A stretch of DNA of 64,000 nt, taken from positions 682,001 to 746,000 of the forward strand of contig JAJEKV010000011.1 of the NCBI GenBank assembly GCA_021234155.1, read 5' to 3'. The stretch comes from Isoetes taiwanensis (lineage: Eukaryota; Streptophyta; Lycopodiopsida; Isoetales; Isoetaceae). A model generated the notes under the pieces. The model had not been told where the DNA came from. It made no database searches and saw only the letters and a program-made list of their open reading frames with translations. Position numbers and translations under genes: made by a program. Positions 43,272 to 53,444 of this stretch are shown here, piece after piece. Every line of letters starts with the position of its first letter. Positions within the stretch are counted from its first letter, which is position 1.

Positions 43272-43450
43272 CATGATGGTCCGCCCTAAGTTTCGTGCTC
43301 GCAAAGCAGGTCGATTCATGGATTCACCCACTCATGGTCTGCCCCTAAGTTTCGCCTGCGCAAGCAGCGGGTCGGATTCATGGATTCACCCACCATGGTC
43401 CGCCCTAAGTTTCGCTCGCAGCGTGTCGATTCATGGATTCACGGAATGCT
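43272..43450. repeat. Three-unit tandem repeat, ~60 bp
   Basis: The string ATGGTCYGCCCCTAAGTTTCG (with small variants) recurs at about 43275, 43338 and 43396, each time followed by a CGCAAGCAG-type stretch and GGTCGATTCATGGATTCAC. Unit lengths differ by a few bases. Chance frames through it have no meaning I can see. Confidence 0.8.
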
Positions 43451-44113
43451 GCTTGGCCACCTATCCATGCCTAAAACGAAGCCAGAATGTGGTTGCAGTG
43501 GAAATATGAACCCTCTATTCTGGTAATCTGAAGCATTTTGTAATTATCTTCTGTAACTTTAAGCAAAATCAGGAAGGGAACATATCTCATGTCTCTTGTG
43601 TATTTGCAGACAGGTCATCAACTTCAAATCAAGGGACATTTTATTGATTGAACTATGAACAGAAAACGGAACAGAAATGAAGAACTGGTAAGCTAGTGAT
43701 GGGCAAGTCTTAATATGTTTAGAATATTTGTTGAATTGCATCGTTGTTGTTGGTAATAATGGCTGAATGACCACTATTTAGGGATTATATGTCGTGATGC
43801 TCTAGTTGCTTATAAGAAATTATATGTTGCGATTTTAAGTCTTCAGAAGTAAACGAAGGCTTCTTCCTGGCAATCCTACTTGTGTTAAGCTTCATGCAGG
43901 TATCTTAATATTCCAAACATTATTTCAGGTGCAGTAACCAGGCGCTGCACCATGTTGCTTCCTGGTTATGGTTATGTTGCTTCCTGGTTATACTAATTTG
44001 TCGCAATCGTTGTATGGTAACTAAACATTGCATTGGTGATTTGATGCTATCAAATAAGATGTAGCTATCCTTCGTTATTCTTACTGCTAAGAACATTTTT
44101 TTTGTTTTTACAG

Positions 44114-44244
44114 CCAAACAGTGTTTGCATTATGGGGGACAAAGGCTTGTTCTTCCTGTTGCAGTTTCAAGGCCAAACGATTTACTACCTGTATTACAAG
44201 TTCTTGTTGAAAATGGCCTCTTGCTCAACTCCGGCAGAAGTTAG
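44114..44244 (+). CDS. Possible terminal exon of an unknown gene
   Basis: A strong acceptor, TTTTTTTGTTTTTACAG, ends at 44113. In the phase starting CC|AAA the exon reads KQCLHYGGQRLVLPVAVSRP and NDLLPVLQVLVENGLLLNSG, ending RS and a TAG at 44242. The sequence is regular and protein-like. A second frame is also open and could exit at a GTAAGT donor at 44246, so the call is uncertain. No upstream exon can be linked with confidence. Confidence 0.25.
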
Positions 44245-45149
44245 TGTAAGTGAATTGAGACTGTGATAGGCTTAGTGAGAGATTCTTTCACATTCTGGGT
44301 GTTGTACTTAACTGGCACATTAATGTATGATCTCATGAAACTTTTTCAAAAGATGTCCTGCAGTGTTTTGCTAATGTAAACTACATTAGCATCATATACA
44401 ATTGGCACCCATTATATAAGCAGCAGCAGGGTTATTTTGACAACAAACTTAAATATAGTAAAATTTGATTATTTCTTCTGGATTAATATGAGAAACCATT
44501 TTATGATATGCTTGCAATAGAGAAGAATGTATTCTATTTTTCAAACATTTATTCTACCTCCCTTTTCTTTTTGCTTTTATTTTGTTGTAATGATTTTTGG
44601 GCACTTTCATTGCTGACAGCTTGGCCACTGCACCTAGTTATCCGATGTCTCTATATAATTTGGGTTTCCGTCTAGGCTTCTTCCTGTAATTAGATTACAT
44701 GCACAAGTGTTTCTAATGTTATTACATGCGTAAGTGTTTGTAAAATTGGTACCTTATAGTATTTCACAAATCTCAATATACAGTATACAAAAACTTGTAC
44801 ATGCATACCCCACAAACGAGGATCGCTATGTACGGTCCAGATCTTGGAATAAAGGGCAAATATGCCCATCCGACAGCTCTCGTTGCCCGGAGTAACCCCC
44901 CGTGTGAATATGCACCCAAACCAAAGGGGGTTTTAGGGGGATGTTAATTTAAATGTGTTGGATGCAATGTTAATTAATGTTGATGATGTGTTGGTTGTTA
45001 TTATGCTATATATTTATATTAATAAAAAAAATAAAAGGAGGCTCCAGGGGGATTTGATATGGATATAATTCCTGAAACTATAGACCATATCCCTAAAATT
45101 ATTCAATAGGTTGTTACAAAAAAAAAACATTGATTTAAGATAAAAATTA

Positions 45150-45320
45150 TTCACATTAGCTCACCAATTAGATTGGTTAAAGTAGTCTTATTAGGATATT
45201 CAATCATTTTGGTAGAGGTTCGAGCTCCCGCATTTCATATTCTAAAACCTTAAGTGAAGTCGTATAGAGGCTCGATATACCATCAAAACCTTAAGTAAAC
45301 TCGTACTTGACATCTCAAAA
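45150..45320 (+). mobile_element. tRNA-like SINE candidate
   Basis: An A-box-like TAGCTCACCAATTAG begins at 45157 and a B box GGTTCGAGCTC lies at 45217-45227, 60 bp apart. The following body has two ACCTTAAGT-AACTCGTA-type repeats. No second copy is in the window, and no tail is obvious, so this could be a tRNA pseudogene or SINE. Confidence 0.4.
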
Positions 45321-45329
45321 TCATAGGTG

Positions 45330-46766
45330 CCCCCAATCATAAATGAGCATAAGCGAAATGAGAGGTGCCCAGAGCTCCAACATACGGTCTAGGCTGTGGG
45401 ATTGACGGATCCGACGTCTGTGGTAGTCCAGGGTGCACTTATAGTAATTCCTAATTTTGCAGGCTGTTGTTGATAATTATAAATGACTTTGCAAATCAAG
45501 GATGATTGGAAAAGTAGTAGACCATAGCTCCACTCATTTGACCCTTTAAACAAAATCTTTTGGCATTTGCAAACATGAATATAGCTCTACTCATTGTATT
45601 CCTTTTTTAGCCCTCTCCAAATGCTGCTGCTATGATTCTTCCGATTACGCAGACTAATTTGGTCAATTGATATAAAACTGGGGCAAAGTTCCAGCATTAG
45701 CTTGCAGCAGAATGGAGATCTAGTGTTGGAAAATGAAAAGTAAGTTCCAGAATGTCTATATCTGCACCTAATGTTATCAAACTCCAGATCAGCAAGGATG
45801 AGAGCTTTTAAGTTGGCACAATAAGACTGTTTGCAAATGGCGGGAGAGTATCTTACCTGGAAATGTTGCAGTAGGCGATCAGAATCGACAAGAGGAGCTG
45901 CTTTTGGAATGGAGGAGAGGCTGGAGCAGACGCCAAACCGAGGAAAGACATGCCAGTTTTTTTTTTTTGGGGGGGGGGGAAGGTACCTCTGTTTTTCTTT
46001 GGCAAAAATAACAAAGGTCATTTCTTTTTTTTCTTTTTTTTTTTTAATCACGTATAACGCTAACGAGTGATCTGCCAACCATGATTGCAAGAGGGATTAC
46101 GTGGGTCGTACCTGCTCCAACAATTTCTCTGGAGATTTTTCCTGCAATTTGCAAGAGTCTAATTGCAAGAGCAATTTGCTACTGACGATTAGCTCATGCC
46201 TCAGTATTTTGCAAAGCCCAAAAATAATGGTAGGGAGAAGAGCTTGATGTAGCTGGGGTTGGAGATGGAGAAGTGAAGATCTGCAGATAGATCGGCGTGG
46301 ATTTGTTGAGACTTTGGAGTTGAAGGTAGAAATTGAAGCTCCCCCCATTGTATGCACGGTAACGGGTGCCATGCTGCATAGTGTCATACCCATTGTAATG
46401 CCATAACCACTGACCATTGATCAAAGAGGGAAACAAAAAACCAGCAAAAAAATATTTTTCTGGTTCCAAAACTCACGCTTTTGTTCCAAAAACTCACGCT
46501 AGAAAAATGCGGACGCTGGCATGAGCAAGATGCCACAAAAACGTTTTAAGTAATACTCTAATAAATATAACCGCATCAAATTTCAAATTAATACAAAGAT
46601 TTTTCTAATAGTCTCATTCTCTTTTTCTAATTCTTCCATCTTGATTGCCTATGGAGATCTCTTTATACTCGCAATGATCCCTGCAAAAAGTATGATCCAC
46701 ACGTTAAAACTGCAGTCCCATCCATTTTAGAATTGCTGAAAATTGCATTTACATGCTAGTTCTATT
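45330..46766. other. Stretch without a supported gene
   Basis: It contains a T11-G10 homopolymer junction at about 45957-45979. On the minus strand two frames at 46417-46112 are followed by a good donor (GAGCAG|GTACGA), but two different frames are open and neither is recognisable. Confidence 0.3.
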
Positions 46767-46808
46767 TGGGGAGGGGGGGGGGGGAGGGAGGGAGGGAGGG
46801 AGGGGGGG

Positions 46809-46835
<27 letters not shown>
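46767..46835 (-). repeat. (CCCT)n-(TC)n tail of LINE 1
   Basis: Read on the minus strand, the tail is TTTC, then (TC)13, then C-rich CCCT repeats to 46767. It is the leftmost tail of the array and abuts ordinary DNA. Confidence 0.85.
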
Positions 46836-46839
<4 letters not shown>

Positions 46840-46858
46840 TGTGTATTATGTCTATGGG

Positions 46859-46873
46859 AGGCCTCGAAGGCCT
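46859..46873 (-). other. LINE 1 3'-end hairpin
   Basis: AGGCCT-CGA-AGGCCT, a 6-bp inner stem; the outer stem is GTCTA (46850-46854) with TAGAC (46876-46880). It lies about 25 bp before the tail. Confidence 0.75.
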
Positions 46874-46887
46874 ATTAGACGACAATT

Positions 46888-47875
46888 TTAAATGTCATTG
46901 TAAAACAATAAATGAGTTTCTGAGTCCTCATCTAACTCATCACTCTCACTCAAACTGTCATTATCATCAACATTATAATTATGCATACAAACTTCTCTAT
47001 ACTGTAAAAGCTCAATCAAATATTTCCCTAATATATCCCCATTTAGGGTGAAAAAGGTTGGCAGATCTTCGTAGTATATTCCAAACTTATCACGTAATAT
47101 ATTGTATGATGTGCATCGAAGCAATGCATGGTCCTCATCCTCTACTTTATCTTCCCCACATATTTTACAGTATCTTTAATCTCTAGGAATAATATGTCCC
47201 CATCTATCCACTTCCACGTCTAAATGATGTGAACTAAGCCGAATCCTGCAAATAGCATGTCTTTTTTGGATAGAAATATTTTTCCCAGGTGCCCTGCCAT
47301 TCCATTGTATATCCCATTTATTGAGCTACTTCTTGACATCTTGAAACAAATCGTTCTCCTTGCTGGCTAACAAAGCCCTACGTGTAATTCTAGTGTCATC
47401 CATGAGTAACACCTTCTTACGTGATGCATCTAAGGATGGCTTCCCCTTCCAAAGGCATGAGACCACATTCTGCTAACATCAAAAAGTAAATTGTTTGGGC
47501 TTTAACTTCTAATTCCATTCTCAAAAATTTCTTTAAGACCTGCTCAATATCATCCCATAAGCATTGTGGCAAACTTGGTCCCCAAATTTCACATCCATAT
47601 AAGACTACACTCTGGACAAGTGACTGAAAGAGTCTCACCTTAAGATTCCATGATCAAAGGTGTGTTCTCCTGCACATGCTCTGCAATGCATATAAAGCCC
47701 GTTGTCCACCATCAATTCGTTGTGTGATGCATGCATTCCATCTATGATTACTACTAAATACAAGGCCCAAATATTTGTATGAATCACACATACTTACCAT
47801 GCTCCCCTCATATCTGACGGTATGTTCTTGTTTAAGTGCTCCTACAGTCATAATGCTTATTTTTTCGAGGTTCAC
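46888..47875 (-). pseudogene. LINE 1 RT thumb and C-terminal domain, broken
   Basis: Frames 47875-47654 (TVGALKQEHTVRYEGS, YKYLGLVFSSNHRWNACI), 47638-47417 (LVQSVVLYGCEIWGPSLPQC) and 47124-46888 (LLRCTSYNILRDKF, LIELLQYREVCM, ending DEDSETHLLFYNDI) align in order with LINE 3. The zinc motif lies between 47190 and 47110 in a shifted frame. Several indels separate the frames. Confidence 0.85.
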
Positions 47876-48399
47876 CTGTATACATCAGCCAAGCCTTCCA
47901 AGTGTTTTTGCATATGATCTTTAAAGCGTGCAAAAATGACTACATCATCTGCATACATTAGCAACTGGATCACATATCCATGTATTTCCATTCCCCCTGG
48001 GCAAATCTTAAGCAGCCAATCCTCTAAACCATCAATAAAAAGTCCAAACAATGTGGGGGATAGCGGACATCCCTGTTTGACCCCAAGATTACTTTCAACA
48101 TGGTCCTGGATATCTAATGAAAATGGTAAAGATAATTGCACAAGCACTTTTTCATACAGAACTCGGACTGCATCTCTAAGCTCCTTGGGCACCTTCAACT
48201 TATCCAATCTTTCCCACAACTGGCCACGCGGCACTTTATCAAATGCTTTTTTAAAGTCTACAAATGCCATGTAAACTGGTTTTTTAGTACCTTTAACCAT
48301 GTCAAATATAGCTTTTAACACTAATAGATAGTCTAAAGTAGCCCTTCCAGCTCTAAAATCTGCTTGTGACTCTGCACGCTTTTGATTGTGCTCTGCCAA
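47872..48399 (-). pseudogene. LINE 1 reverse transcriptase core
   Basis: The 175-residue frame covers SQADFRAGRATLDYLLVLKA, YMAFVDFKKAFDKVPRGQLW (block A with both acids), NLGVKQGCPLSPTLFGLFID and the catalytic LLMYADDVVIFA. The core residues are intact. It continues into the thumb in another frame at 47875. The missing N-terminal blocks make it non-functional. Confidence 0.9.
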
Positions 48400-48552
48400 A
48401 TACGTAGCTTTTTTTCTAAGATAGTGGCAAAAAGCTTAGAAAATAGACTACTTACCATAATGTTGGATAATTGTTTGCATCATGCCTCGCCCCAACTTTA
48501 TATATGGGAACCACCATGTTCCGACACCAACTAAATGCTGTTAGTTCATTCC

Positions 48553-48908
48553 AGATAGCCATGAGCGAAATTTCCCCAGATGATTCTACATGTATGCCAA
48601 CCTGCATAGATGATTCTCCATCAAAGTCTGATTCTTTATGCTTCTGTGCTATTTTCTTGGGCTGTTTCTTTGGGGCAGCCATGGTGCAACTGTCGAAAAT
48701 CTATACCCGAACGGAAAATCGCAATTAGAGATAGCCATGAGCGAAATTTCCCCAGATGATTCTACATGTATGCCAACCTGCACAGATGATTCCCCATCAA
48801 AGTCTGATTCTTTATGCTTCTGTGCTATTTTCTTGGACTGTTTCTTTGGGGCAGCCATGGTGCTAACAACAACTGTCGAAAATCTATACCCGAACGGAAA
48901 ATCGCAAT

Positions 48909-48910
<2 letters not shown>
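48553..48910 (-). repeat. Two tandem 5' modules of LINE 1 (leader plus ORF1 start)
   Basis: Units 48910-48729 and 48728-48553 each carry a leader (AATTGCGATTTTCCGTTCGG, GGTATAGATTTTCGACAG) of about 50 nt and an ORF1 start, MAAPKKQ[S/P]KKIAQKHKESDF, DGESS, VGIHVESSGEISLMAI. They differ by a 6-base indel and a few substitutions. The second unit is fused to RT (NMVVPIYKVGARHDANNYPT). The leader shows where full-length elements start. Confidence 0.85.

Positions 48911-48966
<56 letters not shown>
48911..48966. repeat. (GA)28 tract between LINE 1 and LINE 2
   Basis: An uninterrupted 56-bp GA array, (TC)n on the element sense strand. It is the 3' tail of LINE 2, after TTTCACTTCACTTCACTTC, and its other end is the first base of the 5' leader of LINE 1. 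Confidence 0.97.
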
Positions 48967-48969
<3 letters not shown>

Positions 48970-49002
48970 GAAGTGAAGTGAAATGTATTATTCCATCTTT
49001 TG

Positions 49003-49016
49003 AGACCATCAGGTCT
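49003..49016 (-). other. LINE 2 3'-end hairpin
   Basis: AGACC-ATCA-GGTCT inner stem; the outer stem is CATCT (48994-48998) with AGACG (49020-49024), one mismatch. It overlaps the end of the coding region. Confidence 0.75.
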
Positions 49017-49392
49017 ATGAGACGTTTAGAAAAACATTTTCAAAGTCAAAAACAACTTCTTGTGACAAACCTTCAAGAGGCTCATCATCAAGCTCACTCT
49101 CCTCTCCATCCCCAAGAAAATCTCTAGATATTTTAATAGCGGTCTCCCTCAATTGTACCATATCCATTAAGAAGCTTGCAACACGGGTTGCTGGTAGGTT
49201 GAAAAAAGAGATAAGATCCGTAACCCCAATCTCAAATCTGCTCCTCAGAGCTTGGTAAGCTGGACACTTTAAAATCACGTGTTCTTCATCCTCGACCTCA
49301 TTAGCTCCACATGCTCGACAAAGTCTGTGCTCACGTGCTATCCCCAACCATCTTCCTACCTCAACATTTAGGTGGTGCGCACTCATCCTCAT
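49015..49392 (-). pseudogene. LINE 2 C-terminal zinc domain
   Basis: After a one-base overlap shift the protein ends MRMSAHHLNVEVGRWLGIAR, then the zinc motif CRACGANEVEDEEHVILKC, a helix, and an acidic tail (LGDGEESELDDEPLEGL). The stop at 49015 overlaps the 3' hairpin. The same CCHC motif with the ED(E/D)xH core occurs in all five LINEs. Confidence 0.88.
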
Positions 49393-50756
49393 TCTGGATG
49401 TCTTTTTTTCATAGAGAGATTGTCATTGAGATAATTCATCTCACGCAGCATAGGGTTCATCCGCTCCCTGTAATGCATCATCTTTGTGCCTGGTCTAGAC
49501 CACATCCGGCTCATGATCGCCTCCTCAACCCATTCCCTGATCCGACACTTATTCTGTTCAAGACCCTCAATGCAAAGCCCCCATTTTCTTAACCACACCA
49601 TACCCTCTGCATACCAACCTCGATCAAAAGATCCCTTCAAAGCCAAGCGAGGGAGACTATCCTCCTCAAGACCGCCCATTTTGCTCAGGTAGGTTAGAAA
49701 TTGGCATAAAGCCTCACATTCTAGTGGCATCATACCACATTCCGCTAGCATTATTTCATAAGGAGTTTGGATTTTAACCCCAAGTTCAGCATGTAAGAAT
49801 TTCTTTTGCACTTTTTCAATTTTTTGCCATAACTCCAATGACAACCCTGGCCCCCACACCTCACATCCATATAGCACCACTGCCTGCACTAGTGTCTTGA
49901 ATAACATTCTTTTCAAACTGAATTTCCATATGTCTGCCTTAACATATTTCCTCTGCATTGCAAAAAAGGCTTTAAGCCCTCCATTTATTCTCTGCTCTAC
50001 TGTCTGATTCCACCTGAAATTCTTATCTACTATGACCCCCAAGTACTTATAAGATGTAGAGATCTCCACTGTATTGTCCTTGTAAAAGAACTCATAATTT
50101 TTATCCAGCGTTGTCCCAAAAATCACTACATTAGTTTTACTCAAGTTCACCTGCAAGCGCTTAGCATCACAAAAAGAAGCCAGAGCATTCAAATGCTTCT
50201 GCATACCTTCCCTGCTTCGAGCAATCAATACAATGTCATCTGCATATAGAAGCAAGAGAATAACGTAGCCAGCCAAGGGAGTTCCCTCCCCCCCATGATT
50301 CTGTACCCACTCCTCCAATTCATCAATAAATATGCCAAAAAGGGTCGGCGACATAGGACATCCCTGTTTAACCCCAATATTGCTGACCACCACCTCATCA
50401 CATTCATCAACAAACGGAGTAGATAGTTTGACCAACACTTTTTCATATAGCAATTTTACAGCATCTCTATATTGTTCAGGCACATTGATGCGTTCCAAGC
50501 TAGCCCAAAGGTTGCCCCTGCATACTGTATCAAAAGCCTTAGTGCAATCTACAAACGCAGCAAACAAAGGTTTTCGTGTTCCTTTGACGGCATCTGTCAT
50601 GGCCCAAAAAGTGACAAGGTGATCTATTGTGGATTTCTGCGGCTGAAAACCTGCCTGTCCCTTAGCTCTAACACCATGTGTCTCTGCCCACATACTAATT
50701 TTATGTTCAACAATTGTAGCATACAACTTAGCAAATAGGTTACTAACCATAATCAT
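49389..50756 (-). CDS. LINE 2 reverse transcriptase, intact core and thumb
   Basis: The 455-residue frame runs from NNYR-following IMVSNLFAKLYATIVEHKIS through QAGFQPQKSTIDHLVTFWAM, FAAFVDCTKAFDTVCRGNLW, NIGVKQGCPMSPTLFGIFID, the catalytic LLLLYADDIVLIAR, the thumb YKYLGVIVDKNFRWNQTVEQ and LVQAVVLYGCEVWGPGLSLE to the C-terminal helix region. No stop or shift occurs in nearly 1.4 kb. The RT uses the nicked target DNA as primer. This is the best preserved LINE enzyme in the window. Confidence 0.93.
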   Translation of the reverse strand: MIMVSNLFAKLYATIVEHKISMWAETHGVRAKGQAGFQPQKSTIDHLVTFWAMTDAVKGTRKPLFAAFVDCTKAFDTVCRGNLWASLERINVPEQYRDAVKLLYEKVLVKLSTPFVDECDEVVVSNIGVKQGCPMSPTLFGIFIDELEEWVQNHGGEGTPLAGYVILLLLYADDIVLIARSREGMQKHLNALASFCDAKRLQVNLSKTNVVIFGTTLDKNYEFFYKDNTVEISTSYKYLGVIVDKNFRWNQTVEQRINGGLKAFFAMQRKYVKADIWKFSLKRMLFKTLVQAVVLYGCEVWGPGLSLELWQKIEKVQKKFLHAELGVKIQTPYEIMLAECGMMPLECEALCQFLTYLSKMGGLEEDSLPRLALKGSFDRGWYAEGMVWLRKWGLCIEGLEQNKCRIREWVEEAIMSRMWSRPGTKMMHYRERMNPMLREMNYLNDNLSMKKRHPE

Positions 50757-50766
50757 TCTGTAGTTG

Positions 50767-51921
50767 CTAGGATCCTTTTTTATCCCCTGCCTTATGTATG
50801 GGAACCACCCGATTAACCTGCCATGATGAAGGGAAACCCTCTCTAACTGCTGCGTTAAACATTAGCGTAAGCCCTTCAACTATTTTAGGTCCTGCCCACT
50901 TCAGAAGTTCTGCCACTAATCCTGTAGAATCCGCTGCCTTTCTGTTTGCCAACTTGTTAAGCCCCCATTGAACGTCCTCGTCCAAGAACACAAAATCGCA
51001 TTTTGTGCTATGCCACACATCCTGCATACCATCTACATGGTATAATTTCTTTACCTGATCTATCAAGACATTCGCATCCAACTGGACTTTTTCATGTATA
51101 CCTTGCTTGAGTTTCTTCCAAAACTTAAAAGGGTCTGTAAGCAACTCGCCAACTAACTCCTCTTGTTTGCGTTGCAGGAAAGCCCTCTTCTTTGCTTTTA
51201 CCAAAGTTTTAAACTCTTTAATTAGTTGCCCCCTAAGTGTCCCCATTGCACCCTTGTATTGCTTCCTTTTTGCTTTGCAATCCATATCAAACCAACCATT
51301 GCAAGGCAGCCTTTTCCGTCTACGCCCTGAAGAGAAGCATGCCTGTGCTGTATCAGTAACCATAGAAGTAATAAGAGTGCTTATCTCATTTGCCCTGTTA
51401 GGCCATACCACATGCCCATAACGTTTCTCAAACATTTCAAGATAAGAGTCTTTCTTCCTCTCCACCATATATATGCATCCAAAACTACTGAAATCTACTT
51501 GTATCTCTTCCTGTTGCACACAGGAGACCCGGATAGAGGCAATGATTGGCACATGATCCGATTCACTTCTCTCATTCAAAATTTGCAAAGAGGTGACATT
51601 CTCCACAAAATGCGCCGCTGCAATGAAATAATCTACTACGCTTTTACCTCTACATGTGCATTTAGAAGTTTCTGAGAAATGTCTCGTGCCATTATACAAT
51701 AGCAAATTCAGACCACTACACATATTCAACAAAGCGGTACCCATAGGTGTAGGCCACTGATCCATATCCATTGAAACTCGGTTCCACCCAATATCCCCCA
51801 TTTCCTTCTCGTTTAACTGCTCCATCCACACTGGGTCTCCATACGCGCTTGCTATTGCTGCTTGTTTTCTCGCCGTTCTACCATTAAAGTCTCCCATAAG
51901 CACCACTTCTCCTTTGGACAA
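50767..51921 (-). pseudogene. LINE 2 endonuclease C-terminal half and RT linker
   Basis: The 384-residue frame begins VVLMGDFNGRTARKQ (the catalytic GDFN), then CTCRGKSVVDYFIAAAHFVE and ERSESDHVPIIASIR with the SDH active site, so all endonuclease motifs are present across the two frames. A basic linker follows (FDMDCKAKRKQYKGAMGTLR, KAKKRAFLQRKQEELVGELL) and RT blocks 0-1 (LNKLANRKAADSTGLVAELL, VNRVVPIHKAGDKK). The frame is broken 11 bases before the next segment. Confidence 0.92.
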
Positions 51922-52321
51922 AAAACCAGATATGTCTTGCTCGTGCTTGAAATGGGTCTTCCATATCCAAATTATACATATGATAAGTTTGCTGCTTTAA
52001 AGGTGGAAAATAGCATCCTGCAATGAACACCTTGCGGTCATTTCCCAACAATTCTAGCCAGATATACTGTTTTGAGTCCTTAACTATGTTAACTAGATGT
52101 TTTAATTCGCCTCTAATATAACAAGCAACCCCTCCATACCCTCTTCGTCTCCATCCCTTCCTGTTCCAAACTGAATGTAACAAGCAAAACCCTGGAATGT
52201 CTGGTAATCCAAATTCCTCGTGCTCCCATGTTTCCAAAAAGAAGACCAAATCTACTGATGCTAGAACATCGTCCATTGAGTACACTTTTTCTATGCTCAA
52301 ATGGCTTATGTTCCATGCCAT
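51884..52321 (-). pseudogene. LINE 2 endonuclease, N-terminal half
   Basis: The frame opens MAWNISHLSIEKVYSMDDVL: the WNI strand of an apurinic-like endonuclease with its Asn ligand, then VDLVFFLETWEHE with the catalytic Glu, and GVACYIRGELKHLV and IWLELLGNDRKVFIAGCYF. This enzyme nicks target DNA to prime reverse transcription. The frame shifts near 51900 into the next segment, which overlaps it by 38 bases. Confidence 0.9.
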
Positions 52322-52342
52322 AATCCTGATGGCCTCTATTTC

Positions 52343-52464
52343 CTATTCAAATATTTGCACCTTTCCATTTCTCCAAAAAGCCTTTTGATTGTTCTGCTTT
52401 GCGATTTTAAACTTCTGGATTTCTATCTTATGGCTTTCATACTGCTCTTTGGTAAGGTCTTCAT
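52343..52464 (-). pseudogene. LINE 2 ORF1 C-terminal tail
   Basis: Starting at the (TC)n junction the frame reads HEDLTKEQYESHKIEIQKFK and IAKQNNQKAFWRNGKVQIFE, then stops. LINE 3 has the same segment (SDLTKEQMQEKKMEIQKFKE). The DLTxEQ...NGK ending matches the C-terminal part of L1-like ORF1 RNA-binding proteins. The start is missing by truncation, not by mutation. Confidence 0.75.
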
Positions 52465-52489
52465 GAGAGAGAGAGAGAGAGAGAGAGAA
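52465..52489. repeat. (GA)12 tract between LINE 2 and LINE 3
   Basis: Tail of LINE 3 (preceded on the sense strand by ACACTTCACTTC), immediately followed by the truncated ORF1 of LINE 2. Confidence 0.95.
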
Positions 52490-52514
52490 GTGAAGTGTAT
52501 ATTGAGTCTTTGGG

Positions 52515-52529
52515 AGGCCTAAAAGGCCT
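52515..52529 (-). other. LINE 3 3'-end hairpin
   Basis: AGGCCT-AAA-AGGCCT inner stem; the outer stem is GTCTTT (52506-52511) with AAAGAC (52532-52537), six perfect pairs. Confidence 0.8.
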
Positions 52530-52547
52530 AAAAAGACAAACCCAATT

Positions 52548-53429
52548 TTAAGTACAATCATAAAAGAGCAGATGAGTCTCAGAATCCTCATCTTGCTCGT
52601 CACTCTCACTAAATATGTCTTCTTCTTCAAGAAGACTATTCAATCTTTTTAAACAAATCTCTCTATATTGTAAAAGTTCTATCAAATAGGCACCAGTTTT
52701 CTCTCCTCCCAATAGGAAGAAACTTTGGAGATCCTCAGCCATTATACCATGTTGGACGCGCAGTGAATGGTATGCTCCACATCTGATTAGTGCATGAGTT
52801 TCATCTTCCACTTCCTCTTCACCACAAACTTTACACCATCTCTCAGATCTCGGGACTATATGCCCCCATCTACCTGTTTCCACACCCAGATGGTGCGAAC
52901 TAAGGCGGATTCTGCCAAGTGTATGTCTTTTTTTTATCGAGATATTATCCTTTAGATAATCAGCAGCTACTAGGCATGGATTCATGTGTTGCTTGTATAG
53001 GATCATCTTTGTTTTAGGCTGAGACCACATTCTCCTTTGGATCTTGTCCCGAACCCATTGCCTTAAATCCCCATCTACTATTATTGCCTCTTGCCACTGG
53101 ATGTCCCATCTACTAAGCCAGCATACAACATCCTGAAACCAACCTTTTTCCTTACTAGCATGGAGGGCTTTGCTTGGGAGCCTAGTATCATCCATTTGAA
53201 GCACTTTTTTCAGAAATTGGATACACCGTATCATGGCTTCTCCTTCAAGGGGTAGCAGCCCGCATTCTGCTAACATCATTGGATATGGAGTTTGTGATTT
53301 AACCCCCAACTCGAGTCTTATGAACTTCTTCAAGATCTGCTCGAGATCATTCCATAAGCCTTGTGGAAGAGTAGGTCCCCAAATCTCACTTCCATACAAT
53401 GCCACACTTTGTACTAAAGATTCAAACAT
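52548..53429 (-). pseudogene. LINE 3 C-terminal region with zinc motif
   Basis: The 293-residue frame starts FESLVQSVALYGSEIWGPTL, continues through a helical middle, and has RIRLSSHHLGVETGRWGHIV followed by CKVCGEEEVEDETHALIRC. It ends in an acidic tail (SESDEQDEDSETHLLFYDCT) also seen in LINE 1. The stop at 52548 is about 20 bases before the 3' hairpin. Confidence 0.9.
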
Positions 53430-53444
53430 GTTTTTTTTGAGTTG

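Larger units (their letters stand above)
46836..48910 (-). mobile_element. LINE 1, internally deleted, with duplicated 5' end
   Basis: The element has a complete-looking 5' end at 48910 directly after the (TC)n tract, two tandem 5' modules, a jump from the ORF1 N-terminus straight into RT (about 48540), RT to C-terminus, and a 3' hairpin at 46859-46873. ORF1's remainder, the endonuclease and the first RT blocks are missing. Such a copy cannot move on its own. Confidence 0.9.
48967..52464 (-). mobile_element. LINE 2, nearly intact ORF2, truncated in ORF1
   Basis: Minus strand: ORF1 end (52464-52343), endonuclease (52321-50950), RT (50756-49600), C-terminal zinc region (to 49015), 3' hairpin (49016-49003), TTTCA repeats and (TC)n tail. 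Only about three frame changes break ORF2, the fewest of the five LINEs. The 5' end stops inside ORF1 exactly at a (TC)n tract. Confidence 0.92.

Noticed and set aside
45150-45320. Functional tRNA gene
   Set aside because: A and B boxes are present but the acceptor and anticodon stems do not pair, so only a SINE or tRNA relic is possible.
46112-46417. Minus-strand exon with a good donor (GAGCAG|GTACGA) and a Ser/Arg-rich N-terminus like a transit peptide
   Set aside because: A second frame is equally open over the same DNA and no downstream exon could be joined; not enough to call a gene.
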